From: Forficula auricularia
Lineage: Eukaryota > Arthropoda > Insecta > Dermaptera > Forficulidae
Length of the DNA stretch: 64,000 nucleotides
Reading direction: 5' to 3'
Assembly (NCBI GenBank): GCA_024734495.1
Contig: JALMQS010000136.1
Span: forward strand, 5,904,215-5,968,214
The position numbers were made by a program, and so were the translations under genes. The notes below the pieces were generated by a model, which had not been told where the DNA came from, ran no database searches, and worked only from the letters and a program-made list of their open reading frames with translations. Positions 44,000 through 54,634 of the stretch are shown here, in pieces (within the stretch, counting starts at the first letter, position 1; the number at the start of each line of letters is the position of its first letter).

Positions 44000-44586
44000 G
44001 AATACAAGTGTTATAAATTATAAAACAATAAGATTGGAGTAATTTTTGGAGACGGACTGATAAGTGAATCAATATCCACTTATAAAACAATGTTTAAGAA
44101 AACACTTTAACACAATCCCCTTTTCGGGGCCCTTTACAAGCACGCTCATTCCGCCACTGACTACAACGATATATATTATTACTTGAAGACGGCTCCATAA
44201 AAAGAAACCGAAAAGTCTAGGAAAAAAAACCAAGGATAATTTAATTAATTCTCCCATTTCCTGTGTGTGTGTGTGTGCGACAATTACTGCGCAGTCGAAA
44301 TTGATGACGCTACCCCCTGGGTTAACTCGACTCCCATTTTCAATAATAATAATAATATGGAAACAAATTAGTGTAATGAAGGGTAGGTACATTTTACAAG
44401 TGATTATAATTTAAATTTAAATGCTACTAATGGATTTGAATATTAAAAATTAATTCAGCCACCGTCGCGTCAAAACGAATTCGCTCTCATTTATTTAATG
44501 ACTAATAATTTGTATTTTGTGCTTAGCTAATCGTTCAGGAATAAATTTATTCAGTGAGTTTTTCTTTTTTTTAAATTAAATTTGAC
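44000..44586. other. Gene-free region
   Basis: AT-rich with a (TG)n run at about 44262-44276 and no convincing exon. Confidence 0.35.
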
Positions 44587-44893
44587 CTCTTCTTCTTCTT
44601 ATTATTATTCTTCTATATAGGTGTGAACACCTGTTTCTCCAACATAGTACAATCAGTCATCAGGGTCATAACTCTCTTTCCATCGTTTTTTTGGTCTTCC
44701 ACGGCTTCTGACCCCCTCGGGACGGTTTTTTTGACAAAATTTTCGGGAGACGGTCGTCTTGCATTCTGTCTACATGGGCAGCCCAGCATCTTCTTCTTGA
44801 CGTGAACCCAATCAACTATGTCTTACAACTCTCATCTCAGTTGTCCGGAGAAGCTGCTTTGTAACGGATGTGTCCGCCCTGGACTCAGCCCCA

Positions 44894-46080
44894 TATTTAT
44901 TTATTTATTTATTTATTTATTTAGCTGTTTAGCTAGTTTTACGGACAAGATGTCCAATACAGAAAAAGAAACATATACAGGATACAATATTAAAACAATA
45001 TGGATATAATAAAATAACAGATAGGTATCAGAGAGAAAAAAAACAAACTTATTACACTGAAGTGGTTTTTACAATGTGGCTGATGGTTTTAAGATGATTT
45101 TTTTGAGTTGGTGAGGAGTTGTGCTGGAAAGGTCAAGATTGGTCGAGTGTTTATTTGCTAGTGTTTGAATTCTGTCAATGGCGTTGGTTTTACCGAAGTT
45201 AGTCGAGTGATGTGGAACTACAAACATATCTTGGGATCTCGTGCTATGGGATGGGATTCTAAAATTTAGCGTAGATAGAATTTTTGGACACACGATTTTT
45301 CCGGAAATAAGTTTAAGCAGGAAGGAAATGTCATTGTAATCACGTCGTTGTTCCAGTGTGTTGAGTTTCAGGTGTGAAATTAGATAGTCATAATTCAGAT
45401 TATCTATACTTATGCCTAGTTTATAATTAACCGTCCTCAAAAATTTATGCTGGACTCTTTCCAAGGATGCCTTATGTATCTCATAGTAGGGGTTCCATAT
45501 TACACTGCAGTATTCAAGTTTACTTCTCACGAGAGCAGAGAACAAGAATTTGAGTGCATCTATGTTTCGAAAGGATGAGGTTATCCGCGTGATGAAACCC
45601 AAGGTTTTACGAGCTTTACTAACAATGTTATTTATGTGTGGGACAAATGTCAATTTAGTATCGAAGATCACACCCAAATCCCTAATATTATCAACGCTTA
45701 GTAATTTGTGGTTATCTATTGAATATGTAAATTTTAACAAATTTGTTGCCCTGGAAAAGTTTATGAATTTACACTTGGTTTCGTTAAGTTTGAGACCATT
45801 ATCAGTGCACCAGGCATTGAAATTATTCAAATTTAATTGTAGAGTTTGACAATCATTTATAGAATGAATAACTTTAAACATTTTCAAGTCATCAGCCAGG
45901 AGGAGGACATTCACATCATTAAAGACAGTCAAAACATCGTTGAAGAATATTAGAAAAAGCAATGGCCCTAAATGAGATCCTTGAGGAACTCCTGAGTGAG
46001 CGACAAATTCATGGGAGAGTTTATTTCGAATTTTGACAGTACATTTTCTATTCATCAGATAACCGGAAAGCCAGAGATGT
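44894..46080 (-). mobile_element. Jockey-type LINE, 5'-truncated, (TAAA)n tail
   Basis: Contains the RT fragment 45069-46055, a ~170 bp 3' UTR and a (TAAA)n tail (+ strand TTTA repeats at about 44895-44922). It is inserted into an RTE-like LINE between the codons for IIT and GAES. Confidence 0.8.
45069..46055 (-). CDS. LINE reverse transcriptase, C-terminal 328 residues, open
   Basis: The open frame starts within RT (a few in-frame residues, HLWLSGYL, precede the first Met). It shows HSGVPQGSHLGPLLFLIFFN, the catalytic LLADDLKMF (Leu in place of the usual Tyr of YADD), KCKFINFSRA, then the thumb (NIRDLGVIFDTKLTF, HINNIVSKARKTLGFI) and a tail (VRSKLEYCSVIWNPYY, LEQRRDYND). Fingers and palm motifs before GVPQGS are missing because of 5' truncation, so it has no activity, but the absence of stops over 328 codons suggests a fairly young insertion. 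Confidence 0.85.
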   Translation of the reverse strand: MNRKCTVKIRNKLSHEFVAHSGVPQGSHLGPLLFLIFFNDVLTVFNDVNVLLLADDLKMFKVIHSINDCQTLQLNLNNFNAWCTDNGLKLNETKCKFINFSRATNLLKFTYSIDNHKLLSVDNIRDLGVIFDTKLTFVPHINNIVSKARKTLGFITRITSSFRNIDALKFLFSALVRSKLEYCSVIWNPYYEIHKASLERVQHKFLRTVNYKLGISIDNLNYDYLISHLKLNTLEQRRDYNDISFLLKLISGKIVCPKILSTLNFRIPSHSTRSQDMFVVPHHSTNFGKTNAIDRIQTLANKHSTNLDLSSTTPHQLKKIILKPSATL

Positions 46081-46662
46081 AGAGTGTTATTATCGGACGA
46101 ACACAGGTCTTATATATCCTAATTTTACTTTCGGCAGACATAAACTTATTTTTCCAGACTAGATTGGATAGACAGCCCGAAATTTTTGCTCCTTTGATGA
46201 CTTGCGAAGTTACTTCTTCCTTAAGGTTTCGTCTGCTAGAAATCTGAACTCCCAGATAGTTAAAGCTTGGGACTTGTTCTATTGGACTGTTGTTGATGAC
46301 TTGAAATTTGATCTCACTCCATCATATTATGTATTATATTTGATTTTAATAAGGTACTTTCTGTATATAAATATATATATAAGTTTCTATAATGAAATCA
46401 CTCTGTTTAGAAACGACCTAAATCTACTCTGACGTTTGATCTTCTCTGATGTTTATTAACATGACTGGTAGCCATTTATTTCATGGTAGTTTATTATCTA
46501 TTATGCTATTTTAAGTCTTATTTTAATTCAAAATTTATTTAAAGAAGAAAATAAACTGACACGTTCTGATGTGGCCATCCACTTGACTTTACCATACAAC
46601 CTGACCCCTCACTTATATTTAATATTTAATAAAATTATTTATAATCATGTAGGGGGGGGGGG

Positions 46663-46900
46663 GTTAGTTTTTGCATTTTTAGACTTCTGCTGGCCCACTG
46701 ATTATGCATACAAAATTTGGATGAGTTTAGTACAAGTGCCAAAATTTTCATTTTCTGACACTACACGCCCATTTTGGGCTGTTAGTTTTTGCATTTTTAG
46801 ACTTCTGGGGGCCCATGGATTATGTGACTTTCATCTTTATCTTGCTTTAAAAGCATCAAACTTTTACTATCAATATCAAAACTTAAAGTGCATCGTACAC
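46663..46900 (+). repeat. ~120 bp tandem repeat, block 1
   Basis: Unit starts GTTAGTTTTTGCATTTTTAG (46663, 46781) and contains GGGGCCCATGGATTATGT and a TTTTCATTTT..GAC.CTACA run. The same unit makes block 2 at 47195-47500. Confidence 0.65.
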
Positions 46901-47194
46901 TAAAGCGCAAGTAAAGGTAAGCTAATACTCAAGCTACTGGGTTTATACCCCTACGCATAAAGGTATTAAGTCCTTTCCTCTTTAATAACAAGAGGAATGT
47001 TCAAAGCGGGGTTTTTAGCCACTACATCGTAAACTGTTTAAAAATATAAGAAATTTTTAATAGTGACGTAAACAAGTTGTTAAGGCTTACTAAAATTTTA
47101 CCACTTTACAGTAAAAGAAAATTCAAATCACGAAAAACAGTCCTTTTCTAAGCTAATTATTCCTTTCGACTACTCCAAGCTAATTTAATGATTT

Positions 47195-47500
47195 TTTTAT
47201 GAATAGAAAATTTGGTTGAGTTTGGTAAATGTCCAAGATTTTTATTTTTTGACCCTACACTCCCCCTCTCCCCATTTTGTCCGATTAGTTTTTTCATTTT
47301 TAGACTTCTGGGGGCCCATGGATTATGTATACAAAATTTGGTTGAGTTTGGTAAATGAGCCAAAAATTTTCATTTTTTGACCCTACATTCCCCCCCCTAT
47401 TTTAGACTGTTAGTTTTTGCATTTTTAGACTTCTCTGGGTCCACTGATTATGTATACAAGATTTGGTTGAGTTTTCTCAAATAGCCTAGATTTTTAATTT
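47195..47500 (+). repeat. ~120 bp tandem repeat, block 2
   Basis: Two to three copies of the same unit (starts near 47284 and 47409), partly diverged, with C-runs between units. Confidence 0.65.
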
Positions 47501-47519
47501 TTAACCCCTTTATTTTTGG

Positions 47520-47860
47520 GTCGATATGCACCAAAATCATAAATCAGCTCTTAATCTCAATGGACGAAAACTACGTGTGAAATTTGGTTTTGATATTTCC
47601 ACTAGTTTTTGAGCTAGCTCGTCCACAAAAATTTGCTAACGCACACAGACATTTTGACAAAACAATTATTATTTCGAAAAATATTATTTTTTCGATGTTC
47701 ACTTTTTAGAGATTTTTTGTAGAGCGAAATGCCATGGTTTCGCTCAATTTATTCAATCAAAATAGTTTCAGCCGTTTTTGAGATATTTTGAAAAAAAGAA
47801 GCAAAAAAGCCCACTTTTTTCATGCACAATTACAATACTTGACCATACCCTGTATGGTAA
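47520..47860 (-). repeat. Repeat starting ACAGGGTATGGTCAAGTATT, copy 2
   Basis: Reverse complement of the first part of 28993-29720: AGGGTATGGTCAAGTATTGT at the right edge, then TTTGTCAAAATGTCTG and ATTGAGATTAAGAGCTGATT in the same order. Confidence 0.5.
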
Positions 47861-48109
47861 AGTAAAATGTTTTTTCTTAATTATTCATCAGCTCGTCCGT
47901 TTTCAACTAAAATCCAGGGATCGGAAACCGCAGAAAAATTGGTTCCGTTTGGATTCGGGTTCAGAAATGAAAAAAAATGGGTTCAGTTTCGGTTCAGGTT
48001 CAGAAAAACATTTTTTGGCTGGCTCAGTTCCGGTTCGGGTTGGAAAAATATTAAAATTATACTGCATATCTGAAATAAAAAAATAAATAAATAGTGCTTG
48101 GGTATTGTA

Positions 48110-49070
48110 CGAAAGGGTGAACCGCGACCTAATATCCTGTACACCTACTTTCCACTTGTACTTCCAAATATTTCCAAGCAATTCCAAATATTTCCAAGCG
48201 CTTCTAAATATTTCCAATACTTCTAAATATTCCCAAGTACTTTCAAATATTTCCAAGTAATTCCAAATATTCCCAAGTACTTCCAAATACTTTCAAATAT
48301 TCCCAAGTACTTTCAAATATTCCCAAGTACTTCCAAATATTTCCAAGTACTTTCAAATATTTCAAGTAATTCCAAATATTCCCAAGTACTTTCAAATATT
48401 TCCAAGTAATTCCAAATATTTCCAAGTAATTCCAAATATTCCCAAGTACTTTCAAATATTTCCAAGTATTTCCAAATATTCCCAAGTACTTCCAAATATT
48501 CCCAAGTACTTTCAAATATTTCCAAGTACTTCCAAATATTTCCAAGTAATTCCAAATATTCCCAAGTACTTTCAAATATTTCCAAGCAATTCCAAATATT
48601 TCCAAGTAATTCCAAATATTCCCAAGTACTTCCAAATATTCCCAAGTACTTTTAAATATTCCCAAGTACTTCCAAATATTCCCAAGTACTTCCAAATATT
48701 TCCAAGTACTTCCAAATATTCCCAAGAACTTTCAAATATTTCCAAGTAATTCCAAATATTCCCAAGTACTTCCAAATATTCCCAAGTACTTCCAAATATT
48801 TCCAAGTAATTCCAAATATTCCCAAGTACTTTCAAATATTTCCAAGTACTTCCAAATATTCCCAAGTACTTCCAAATACTTTCAAATATTCCAAGTACTT
48901 CCAAATATTCCCAAGTACTTCCAAATATTCCCAAGTACTTTCAAATATTTCCAAGTAATTCCAAATATTCCAAGTACTTCCAAATATTTCCAAGCGCTTC
49001 TAAATATTTCCAAGTACTTTCAAATATTTCCAAGTACTTCCAAAATACTTCTAAAGTGGATCACCCCTCG
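48110..49070. mobile_element. hAT-like MITE expanded by an internal minisatellite (copy B)
   Basis: Left end CGAAAGGGTGAACCGCGACC, right end GTGGATCACCCCTCG, flanked by GTATTGTA (48102-48109) and GTATTGTC (49071-49078). Copies A and C of the family are only ~160 bp. Nearly all the extra length is a tandem array of ~10 bp words at 48165-49045. Confidence 0.7.
48165..49045 (+). repeat. Minisatellite of TTCCAAATAT/TCCCAAGTAC words
   Basis: Alternating units close to TTCCAAATAT and TCCCAAGTAC (about 20 bp dimer) repeated some 40 times with point variants. The period makes a repeating open frame on the minus strand (WKYLEVLGNI-type), which is a composition artefact and not a gene. Confidence 0.9.
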
Positions 49071-49079
49071 GTATTGTCC

Positions 49080-49570
49080 AATCCCTGCTAAAATCTGGTG
49101 AAGTTCTCAGTTCCGTTAACAAAATTTGGCCCCCAATAAGGGGAAATTTTATTTTTAGATTTGAATTACGTACAATAAATGATAAATCACAAAAATTCAT
49201 TTCGAATTGAAGGAAATTCGTCCCTTGTTGCAGTATTAAACAATAGTAAAAAAATTCAAGTAAATATTATTAATAAAATAAATAAGGATAATTGAAACAA
49301 GCCAGGAAGCCATTAAAAGTACTAATAACATAGCGGCTAGAATCCTAGAGCAATCAACTGTCATTAACTCATCAGGATCGATTCCTGTTCAGGTCAGGAA
49401 ATTAGATCAATTCTTCCTAGGTAACTTAATTAAATTATTTAAAAAAAAAATATTTCCAACTTTCCTATACAACTTTTCTTATACATAACTTGGGGTGAAA
49501 TATCAAAGACAAGTAGAATCTTGACCCATTTCTACAGAGTCGATTTTCTTCAAATTTCGCATACAGATTG
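49080..49570. other. Gene-free AT-rich spacer
   Basis: No repeat or ORF of note; separates two MITE copies. Confidence 0.4.
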
Positions 49571-49579
49571 AGTATTTAC

Positions 49580-49735
49580 AGAGGGGTGATCCGCGATTGG
49601 AAGTAGGTGTACACCTCTTTGGAATTATTTTGGAAGTACCTGGAAATATTTGAAAGCACTTGGAAATATTTGGGAATATTTGGAAGTACAAGTGGAAGTA
49701 GGTTTACAGCATATTAGGTCCCGGTTCACCCCTCG
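49580..49735. mobile_element. hAT-like MITE, compact copy C
   Basis: AGAGGGGTGATCCGCGATT to CGGTTCACCCCTCG, 156 bp, flanked by exact 8 bp duplications GTATTTAC (49572-49579, 49736-49743). The interior has a few GGAAATATTTG/GGAAGTA words, the ancestral form of the array in copy B. Confidence 0.8.
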
Positions 49736-49999
49736 GTATTTACCTATAGGCCTCTCAAATCAATAACATTGGGTGGTAATCAAAATAAAAATGAATAGGA
49801 CTCATTTCTAATAATCCGGTTCTATATATCTACTCTTACTTATTAAACGAGCAAAAATTGTATATTTATTTATTTATTTATATATATATATATATTTATT
49901 TATTTGTTTGTATATATATTATTATTGGATAAAAATACTTGGTAGGTTTCACATTAAGATATAAAAAAATAAAACGAATTTATTTTTAGAGAATCTTTA

Positions 50000-50044
50000 A
50001 TCTCGATATATATATTTCGGGTGACTAACCCATCTTCAGGAGAT
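50000..50044 (-). ncRNA. Hammerhead ribozyme-like motif 7
   Basis: Minus strand: stem I 5 bp (TATC..TC side of 50040-50044 with GAGAT side of 50000-50004), CTGAAGA (complement of 50033-50039), extra T, stem II GGGT/ACCC with a 5 nt loop, GAA, (AT)5 palindrome as stem III, then C. Position 7 is A, allowed in the core. The sequence is unrelated to motifs 1-6 outside the core, which makes the shared layout more telling. Confidence 0.45.
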
Positions 50045-50072
50045 ACAGGAAGTAACTGATCTGAATAAGTCG

Positions 50073-50490
50073 AAATTGAATACAAGTCAATGGTAAAATT
50101 TATTTTTTAAGATAACAAAAGAGTAAATATTTAAAATTAGTGGAGGGAGAAAAGGTAGGAGGTCTACTTTGGATTAATTTTGAATGGCCTTTTGAGAAAA
50201 GAGGATTTCAAATTTGAATACAACTCAATGGTAAAATTTATTTTTAAGATAACAAAGGGGTAAATATTTAAAATTACTGGAGGGAGAAAAGGTAGGAAGT
50301 CTAGTTTGGATTAATTTTGAATGGCCTTTTGAGAAAAGAGGATTTCGAATTTGAATACAACTCAATGGTAAGATTAATTTTTAAGATAACAAAAGAGTAA
50401 ATATTTAAAATTCGTGGAGGGAGAAGTCTATTTTGTTTAATTTTGAATGGTCTTCTGAGAAATGAGAATTTACACACAAACAAATTTGCA
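50073..50490 (+). repeat. ~138 bp tandem repeat, three copies
   Basis: The unit runs from GAATACAACTCAATGGTA through AAGATAACAAA, GGAGGGAGAA and GAATGGCCTTTTGAGAAA. The third copy is slightly shorter. Directly follows hammerhead-like motif 7. Confidence 0.8.
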
Positions 50491-50789
50491 AATATTTAAA
50501 GAATGTAATCAATGATTGTACTTTTTTTAACTTCTAATTGATTATTTAGTATATTCGTTTTATTTGAGAGAGCTAATTTTATTTCAGTTGACTCTAAAAA
50601 TCTAAACGTAAGCCCGGGTGGGTGGGGGGGGGGGGTACAGTGAGCGAATATTATATATTTTTGTATTTTTTTTAATTTGAAAACGGCTCTCAAATAAAAA
50701 TCGACATTTTTATCTGAATTTTAAATTAAAAAAATATTAAAATAAAGCTTTTAACTGAAGAAAGAAGTGCCTCCAGGTACTAACATTCT

Positions 50790-51400
50790 TGATCTAAATA
50801 AAATTAAGCGTCACAAACTCTTTACCATATGTCTGAATTATTGACATCATATTTAGTAAATAGAAATAGCCGTTTATAGAGCCGGCCGATTTCGAGGAAA
50901 CTCCTCTGCAAAATTATTAAATTTACCGGTTGACGGTTCATGCTTAATAAGTGTGAATTTTCAAATCATGTGCGTGCCTAGGCGGCTTAATACTAGACGG
51001 CCCGCTTATACTCACACTGTATTTAACAAAGTCTAGACAAAAGAGGGAAAAAGAGAAAATGCCATTATTCCCAAATTTGAATTGGAGCCGGGCTTAGCAC
51101 ATGTCGGCCTTGGTGCCCTCATTTTATAATAAGCTGGCTAAATGCTAGTCAGAGGTTCCGTTATTTATATATTTTAAAATACATGAGATATCAAATTTAT
51201 CGTTTTTAAAGAGGGAATTTTTTGAAAATTTTAAATTAAACCACTTCTGGAGTTCTGAAAGAGTTCAAAAACCACTTAAAAGTGGTCATTTTAGAACATA
51301 ACTAGTATTTATTCACACTGTCATTTTGCCCTTACAGTTTAATAGATAATGGATAATTCATTGTAAACCCATTGTAAACATATTTCCCCTTTTTGACCCC
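50790..51400. other. Gene-free spacer
   Basis: Moderately AT-rich; a less AT-rich patch at 50940-51130 has no ORF of note. Confidence 0.4.
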
Positions 51401-51404
51401 CTTA

Positions 51405-52615
51405 AAGGGTCGAATTTCGAAAAATCCTGAAATCACTATTTAGATATTTTTATTTAGTACTTTTATAAGTAAAAAGCAAGTAGATATCTCTTATCGTCCT
51501 TAAGAAATATTCCATAATCAGTGAAAACAAATTTTGCCCCTCATGGACCTCCTTAAAGGGTCGAATTTCGAAAAATCCTTTAACTATTTATATATTTTTA
51601 TTTAGTACTTTTATAAGTAAAAAGCAAGTAAATATCTTATGGTCCTTTATGAGATATTCCATAATCAGTGAAAACAAATTTTACCCCTTTCTCTTAAAGG
51701 GTCGAATTTCGAAAAATCCTTAAATTACTATTTATATATTTTTATTTAGTACTTTTACAAGTAAAAAGCAAGCAAATATCTTATCGTCCTTTATGAGATA
51801 ATCCATAATCAGTGAAAACAAATTTTGTCCTTTTGGACCCTCTTAGAGGTCGAATTTCGAAAAATCCTTAAATTACTATTTAGATATTTTTATTTAGTAC
51901 TTTTACAAGTAAAAAGCAAGCAAATATCTTATCGTCCTTTATGAGATAATCCATAATCAGTGAAAACTAATTTTTCCCTTTTGGACCCTCTTAGGGGTCG
52001 AATTTCGAAAAATCCTTAAATTACTATTTATATATTTTTATTTAGTACTTTTACAAGTAAAAAGCAAGCAAATATCTTATCGTCCTTTATGAGATAATCC
52101 ATAATCAGTGAAAACAAATTTTGTCCTTTTGGACCCTCTTAGGGGTCGAATTTCGAAAAATCCTTAAATTACTATTTAGATATTTTTATTTAGTACTTTT
52201 ACAAGTAAAAAGCAAGCAAATATCTTATCGTCCTTTATGAGATAATCCATAATCAGTGAAAACAAATTTTGTCCTTTTGGACCCTCTTAGGGGTCGAATT
52301 TCGAAAAATCCTTAAATTACTATTTATATATTTTTATTTAGTACTTTTACAAGTAAAAAGCAAGCAAATATCTTATCGTCCTTTATGAGATAATCCATAA
52401 TCAGTGAAAACAAATTTTTCCCCTTTTGGGACCCCATTAGGGGTCAAATTTCGAAAAATCCTTAAATTACTATTTATATATTTTTATTTAGTACTTTTAT
52501 AAGTAAAAAGCAAGTAAATATCTTATGGTCCTTTATGAGATATTCCATAATCAGTGGAAACAAACTTTGTCCCTTTTGGACCCCCTTCGGCGTCGAATTT
52601 CGAAAAATCCTTTTT
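51405..52615 (+). repeat. ~148 bp satellite array, about eight copies
   Basis: GGTCGAATTTCGAAAAATCC begins units near 51406, 51559, 51699, 51848, 51994, 52143, 52290, 52440 and (partial) 52591. Each continues with TTTTTATTTAGTACTTTTA, AAGTAAAAAGCAAG and CCATAATCAGTGAAAACAAA. Central copies are nearly identical and outer ones more diverged, as expected from unequal exchange. Confidence 0.9.
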
Positions 52616-53688
52616 TAGCCCCTATGCCATAGAAGTAATATTCTCCCCAATTTTCATGTTTCTATATCCAGTTATCCAGTGGTTCTGGCTGTTTTGATGA
52701 TGAGTGCCTGTATCGGTCAAAGAATTATATATAAATAAATGTCGCAACTGTTGCTAGACCAACCCTAGCTAGCTTTCCAATCAATGAAGGAAAATCGTTA
52801 GCGTATTCAATAAATAATAGCCAAGAATTATAAATAAATGTTTTATCAAAATGCTTTGAGTGGAAACTTATACAAAACACTCTACTTAGGGGAATAATAA
52901 TATTAATAATAATAATAAAAGTAAAATCTTCAAACTTCAAACATTCTCTGAACCATTTTATACATTTTCTATTAGGCATGTTCAATTCTTATATAACCAG
53001 CTCACAATAAAAACCAATGTATATACATTAATATAGCCTCAAGAAAGAGAAAATGAGGGTATATTAAAAGGAATAATGGTCCAAGTCCATTACCAAGTAC
53101 ATGGAATTATTTTTGTAAACTATAGTTATTAGAATTAAAAACACGACTTTTGTAAAATTTATAAAATGGCGCTTAGTCGGTTGCTGGTTGGTTTGGAGGC
53201 TTCATTTATTAATTAAGGACTTTAAGTATAAGTACTAACAACTAAGAAAGACGCAGAGAAAAGAAGAGAAATAAAGAATGGACGAAAGGAAGCCAACTTA
53301 AATCGAGCTACTTCACTTCTTTTATTCCCATATGACCCGATTTAGAAATTCTCGAAGCGGGAAGCTAATTTTTTTATAATTAAAATATATATATTTTTTT
53401 ATGTATGTGGGCGTCTATGGCTTGGTTTTTGATATTTTTTATGAATGACATGAAAATTACTGGATTCTTGGGAATAAGACTTGAGAATTTACATTCTTGA
53501 TTAGGATACTCAGGGGATTTATTATAATAATCAAATTTCTGGAATCTGGCAATATACTGCCATTCATGTGGTATAATTACTTTCACATTTATATTCAATG
53601 TTCCCTTTAATTTTTTCGCTTACTGCACGGTACAAATATATATTGAAGCAAAAATGTTCAAAACATTAATAAAAGTGTGCAAGTGTGT

Positions 53689-53719
<31 letters not shown>

Positions 53720-53800
53720 GGGGGGCCCTGTGCGCCTGTATTTGAAGTCAAATTTTTTTATTAATAAATACTCTTGAAAATTACATTTTAAATCAGTTTA
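52616..53800. other. Gene-free AT-rich region
   Basis: No supported gene. It ends with (GT)n at about 53683-53702 running into a G-run of more than 20 bases (about 53703-53725). Confidence 0.4.
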
Positions 53801-54085
53801 ATGACACATGTAGCGGCACGCTGTTGCTTTGGCGAGCCGCTAGATGACTCAGTCAGATCGTTGCGACACTTTTGCATGACTGATAATGTTTCAGTCATGC
53901 TATAAGTGGAGCAATTCGATCTCGGCTGAGCATCGAATCGATCGAATGGAAGGAGGGGCCAACCGCCAATTAGTAGCCCCTCCCAAAAGGGCAGTAACCA
54001 CCAGATTGTTGGGATCCCATCAACTTGGTGGGGGGCGCGGACACGCACCACAAAGCACTCAGCACTCACGAGCGCCCTAACAATC

Positions 54086-54104
54086 TGGTGACCCCGACGT
54101 GATT
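54086..54104 (+). promoter_or_regulatory. tRNA-Trp primer-binding site
   Basis: TGGTGACCCCGACGTGATT is the complement of the 3' end of eukaryotic tRNA-Trp with its CCA (AATCACGTCGGGGTCACCA, from memory). The same 19 nt follow the LTR at 33404-33422. Confidence 0.75.
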
Positions 54105-54182
54105 GCTAAGCAAGCAGTTCTTGACCAACCAGCTAGGTGTATAGAGCCCACCCCGACTAACTAAGTCGGTAAAGCAATCACC

Positions 54183-54202
54183 AAAAAAAGGAAAGAAAGG
54201 GT
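54183..54202 (+). promoter_or_regulatory. Polypurine tract of the TRIM
   Basis: A 19-20 base purine run directly upstream of the 3' LTR, the expected primer for plus-strand DNA synthesis. Confidence 0.65.
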
Positions 54203-54350
54203 GTGATGTAGCGGACCGCTGTTGCTTTGGCGACGAGCCTTTAGACACGGCCGCTAGATGATCATAGAAAAAAGATTCGTAAGCCAAGATTCTTTAAAAA
54301 TATCGGTTTACATTCAATTGTAGGATCTGGCATTGATTTGTGGAACAGTT

Positions 54351-54482
54351 TGATGCGTACAAAGCTTACTTGATGTATTGTTAATCGTTCTATTGTTTGT
54401 ATTTATATTTATATGTTGACGTTGTTGTTAAATAAATGTTTTTTAATGAGATTACGAGTTCCTAATTAATATGATCGTAATA
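54351..54482 (+). repeat. 5' LTR of the gag-only element
   Basis: 132 bp, identical base for base to 55884-56015. An AATAAA occurs at 54430-54435. Confidence 0.9.
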
Positions 54483-54483
54483 T

Positions 54484-54502
54484 TGGCGCCCGAACAATGT
54501 GA
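54484..54502 (+). promoter_or_regulatory. tRNA-Lys-like primer-binding site
   Basis: TGGCGCCCGAACA matches the first 13 bases of the tRNA-Lys-type primer site (family knowledge), after which the match is lost. It starts two bases after the LTR. Confidence 0.6.
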
Positions 54503-54634
54503 AAATGATAAAAAACCTAGTAGACCACTGGCGAAGAGGAATAAGAAAAATGATTTTTCGAATATGGAAATAACGAGGGAGGAGATATCGAAGATCAAGG
54601 ATGATATAAAAAAGGTGAGCATAGAGTAAGGGAT

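Larger units (their letters stand above)
44587..46330 (-). pseudogene. RTE-like LINE tail split by a Jockey-type LINE
   Basis: The upstream piece (46330-46081) gives FNYLGVQISSRRNLKEEVT, KISGCLSNLVWKNKFMSAES and RIYKTCVRPIIT. The downstream piece (44893-44587) resumes exactly there with GAESRADTSVTKQLLRTTEM and continues to the basic tail, ending in an AAG-rich tail. The two pieces correspond to consecutive parts of the copy at 2290-2857. The intervening 44894-46080 is another LINE. Stops and frameshifts show that it was already dead or has decayed since. Confidence 0.75.
49829..50782 (+). mobile_element. Helitron-like non-autonomous element D
   Basis: Starts TCTACTCTTACTTATTAAAC and ends CTCCAGGTACTAA (CTRR type). 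Its middle carries a hammerhead-like motif (minus strand, 50000-50044) and a ~138 bp tandem repeat. These may be a nested insertion. Confidence 0.5.

Noticed and set aside
48243..48934. Long overlapping minus-strand ORFs (110-160 codons) with repeating WKYLEVLGNI-like units
   Set aside because: They are translations of the minisatellite inside the MITE.
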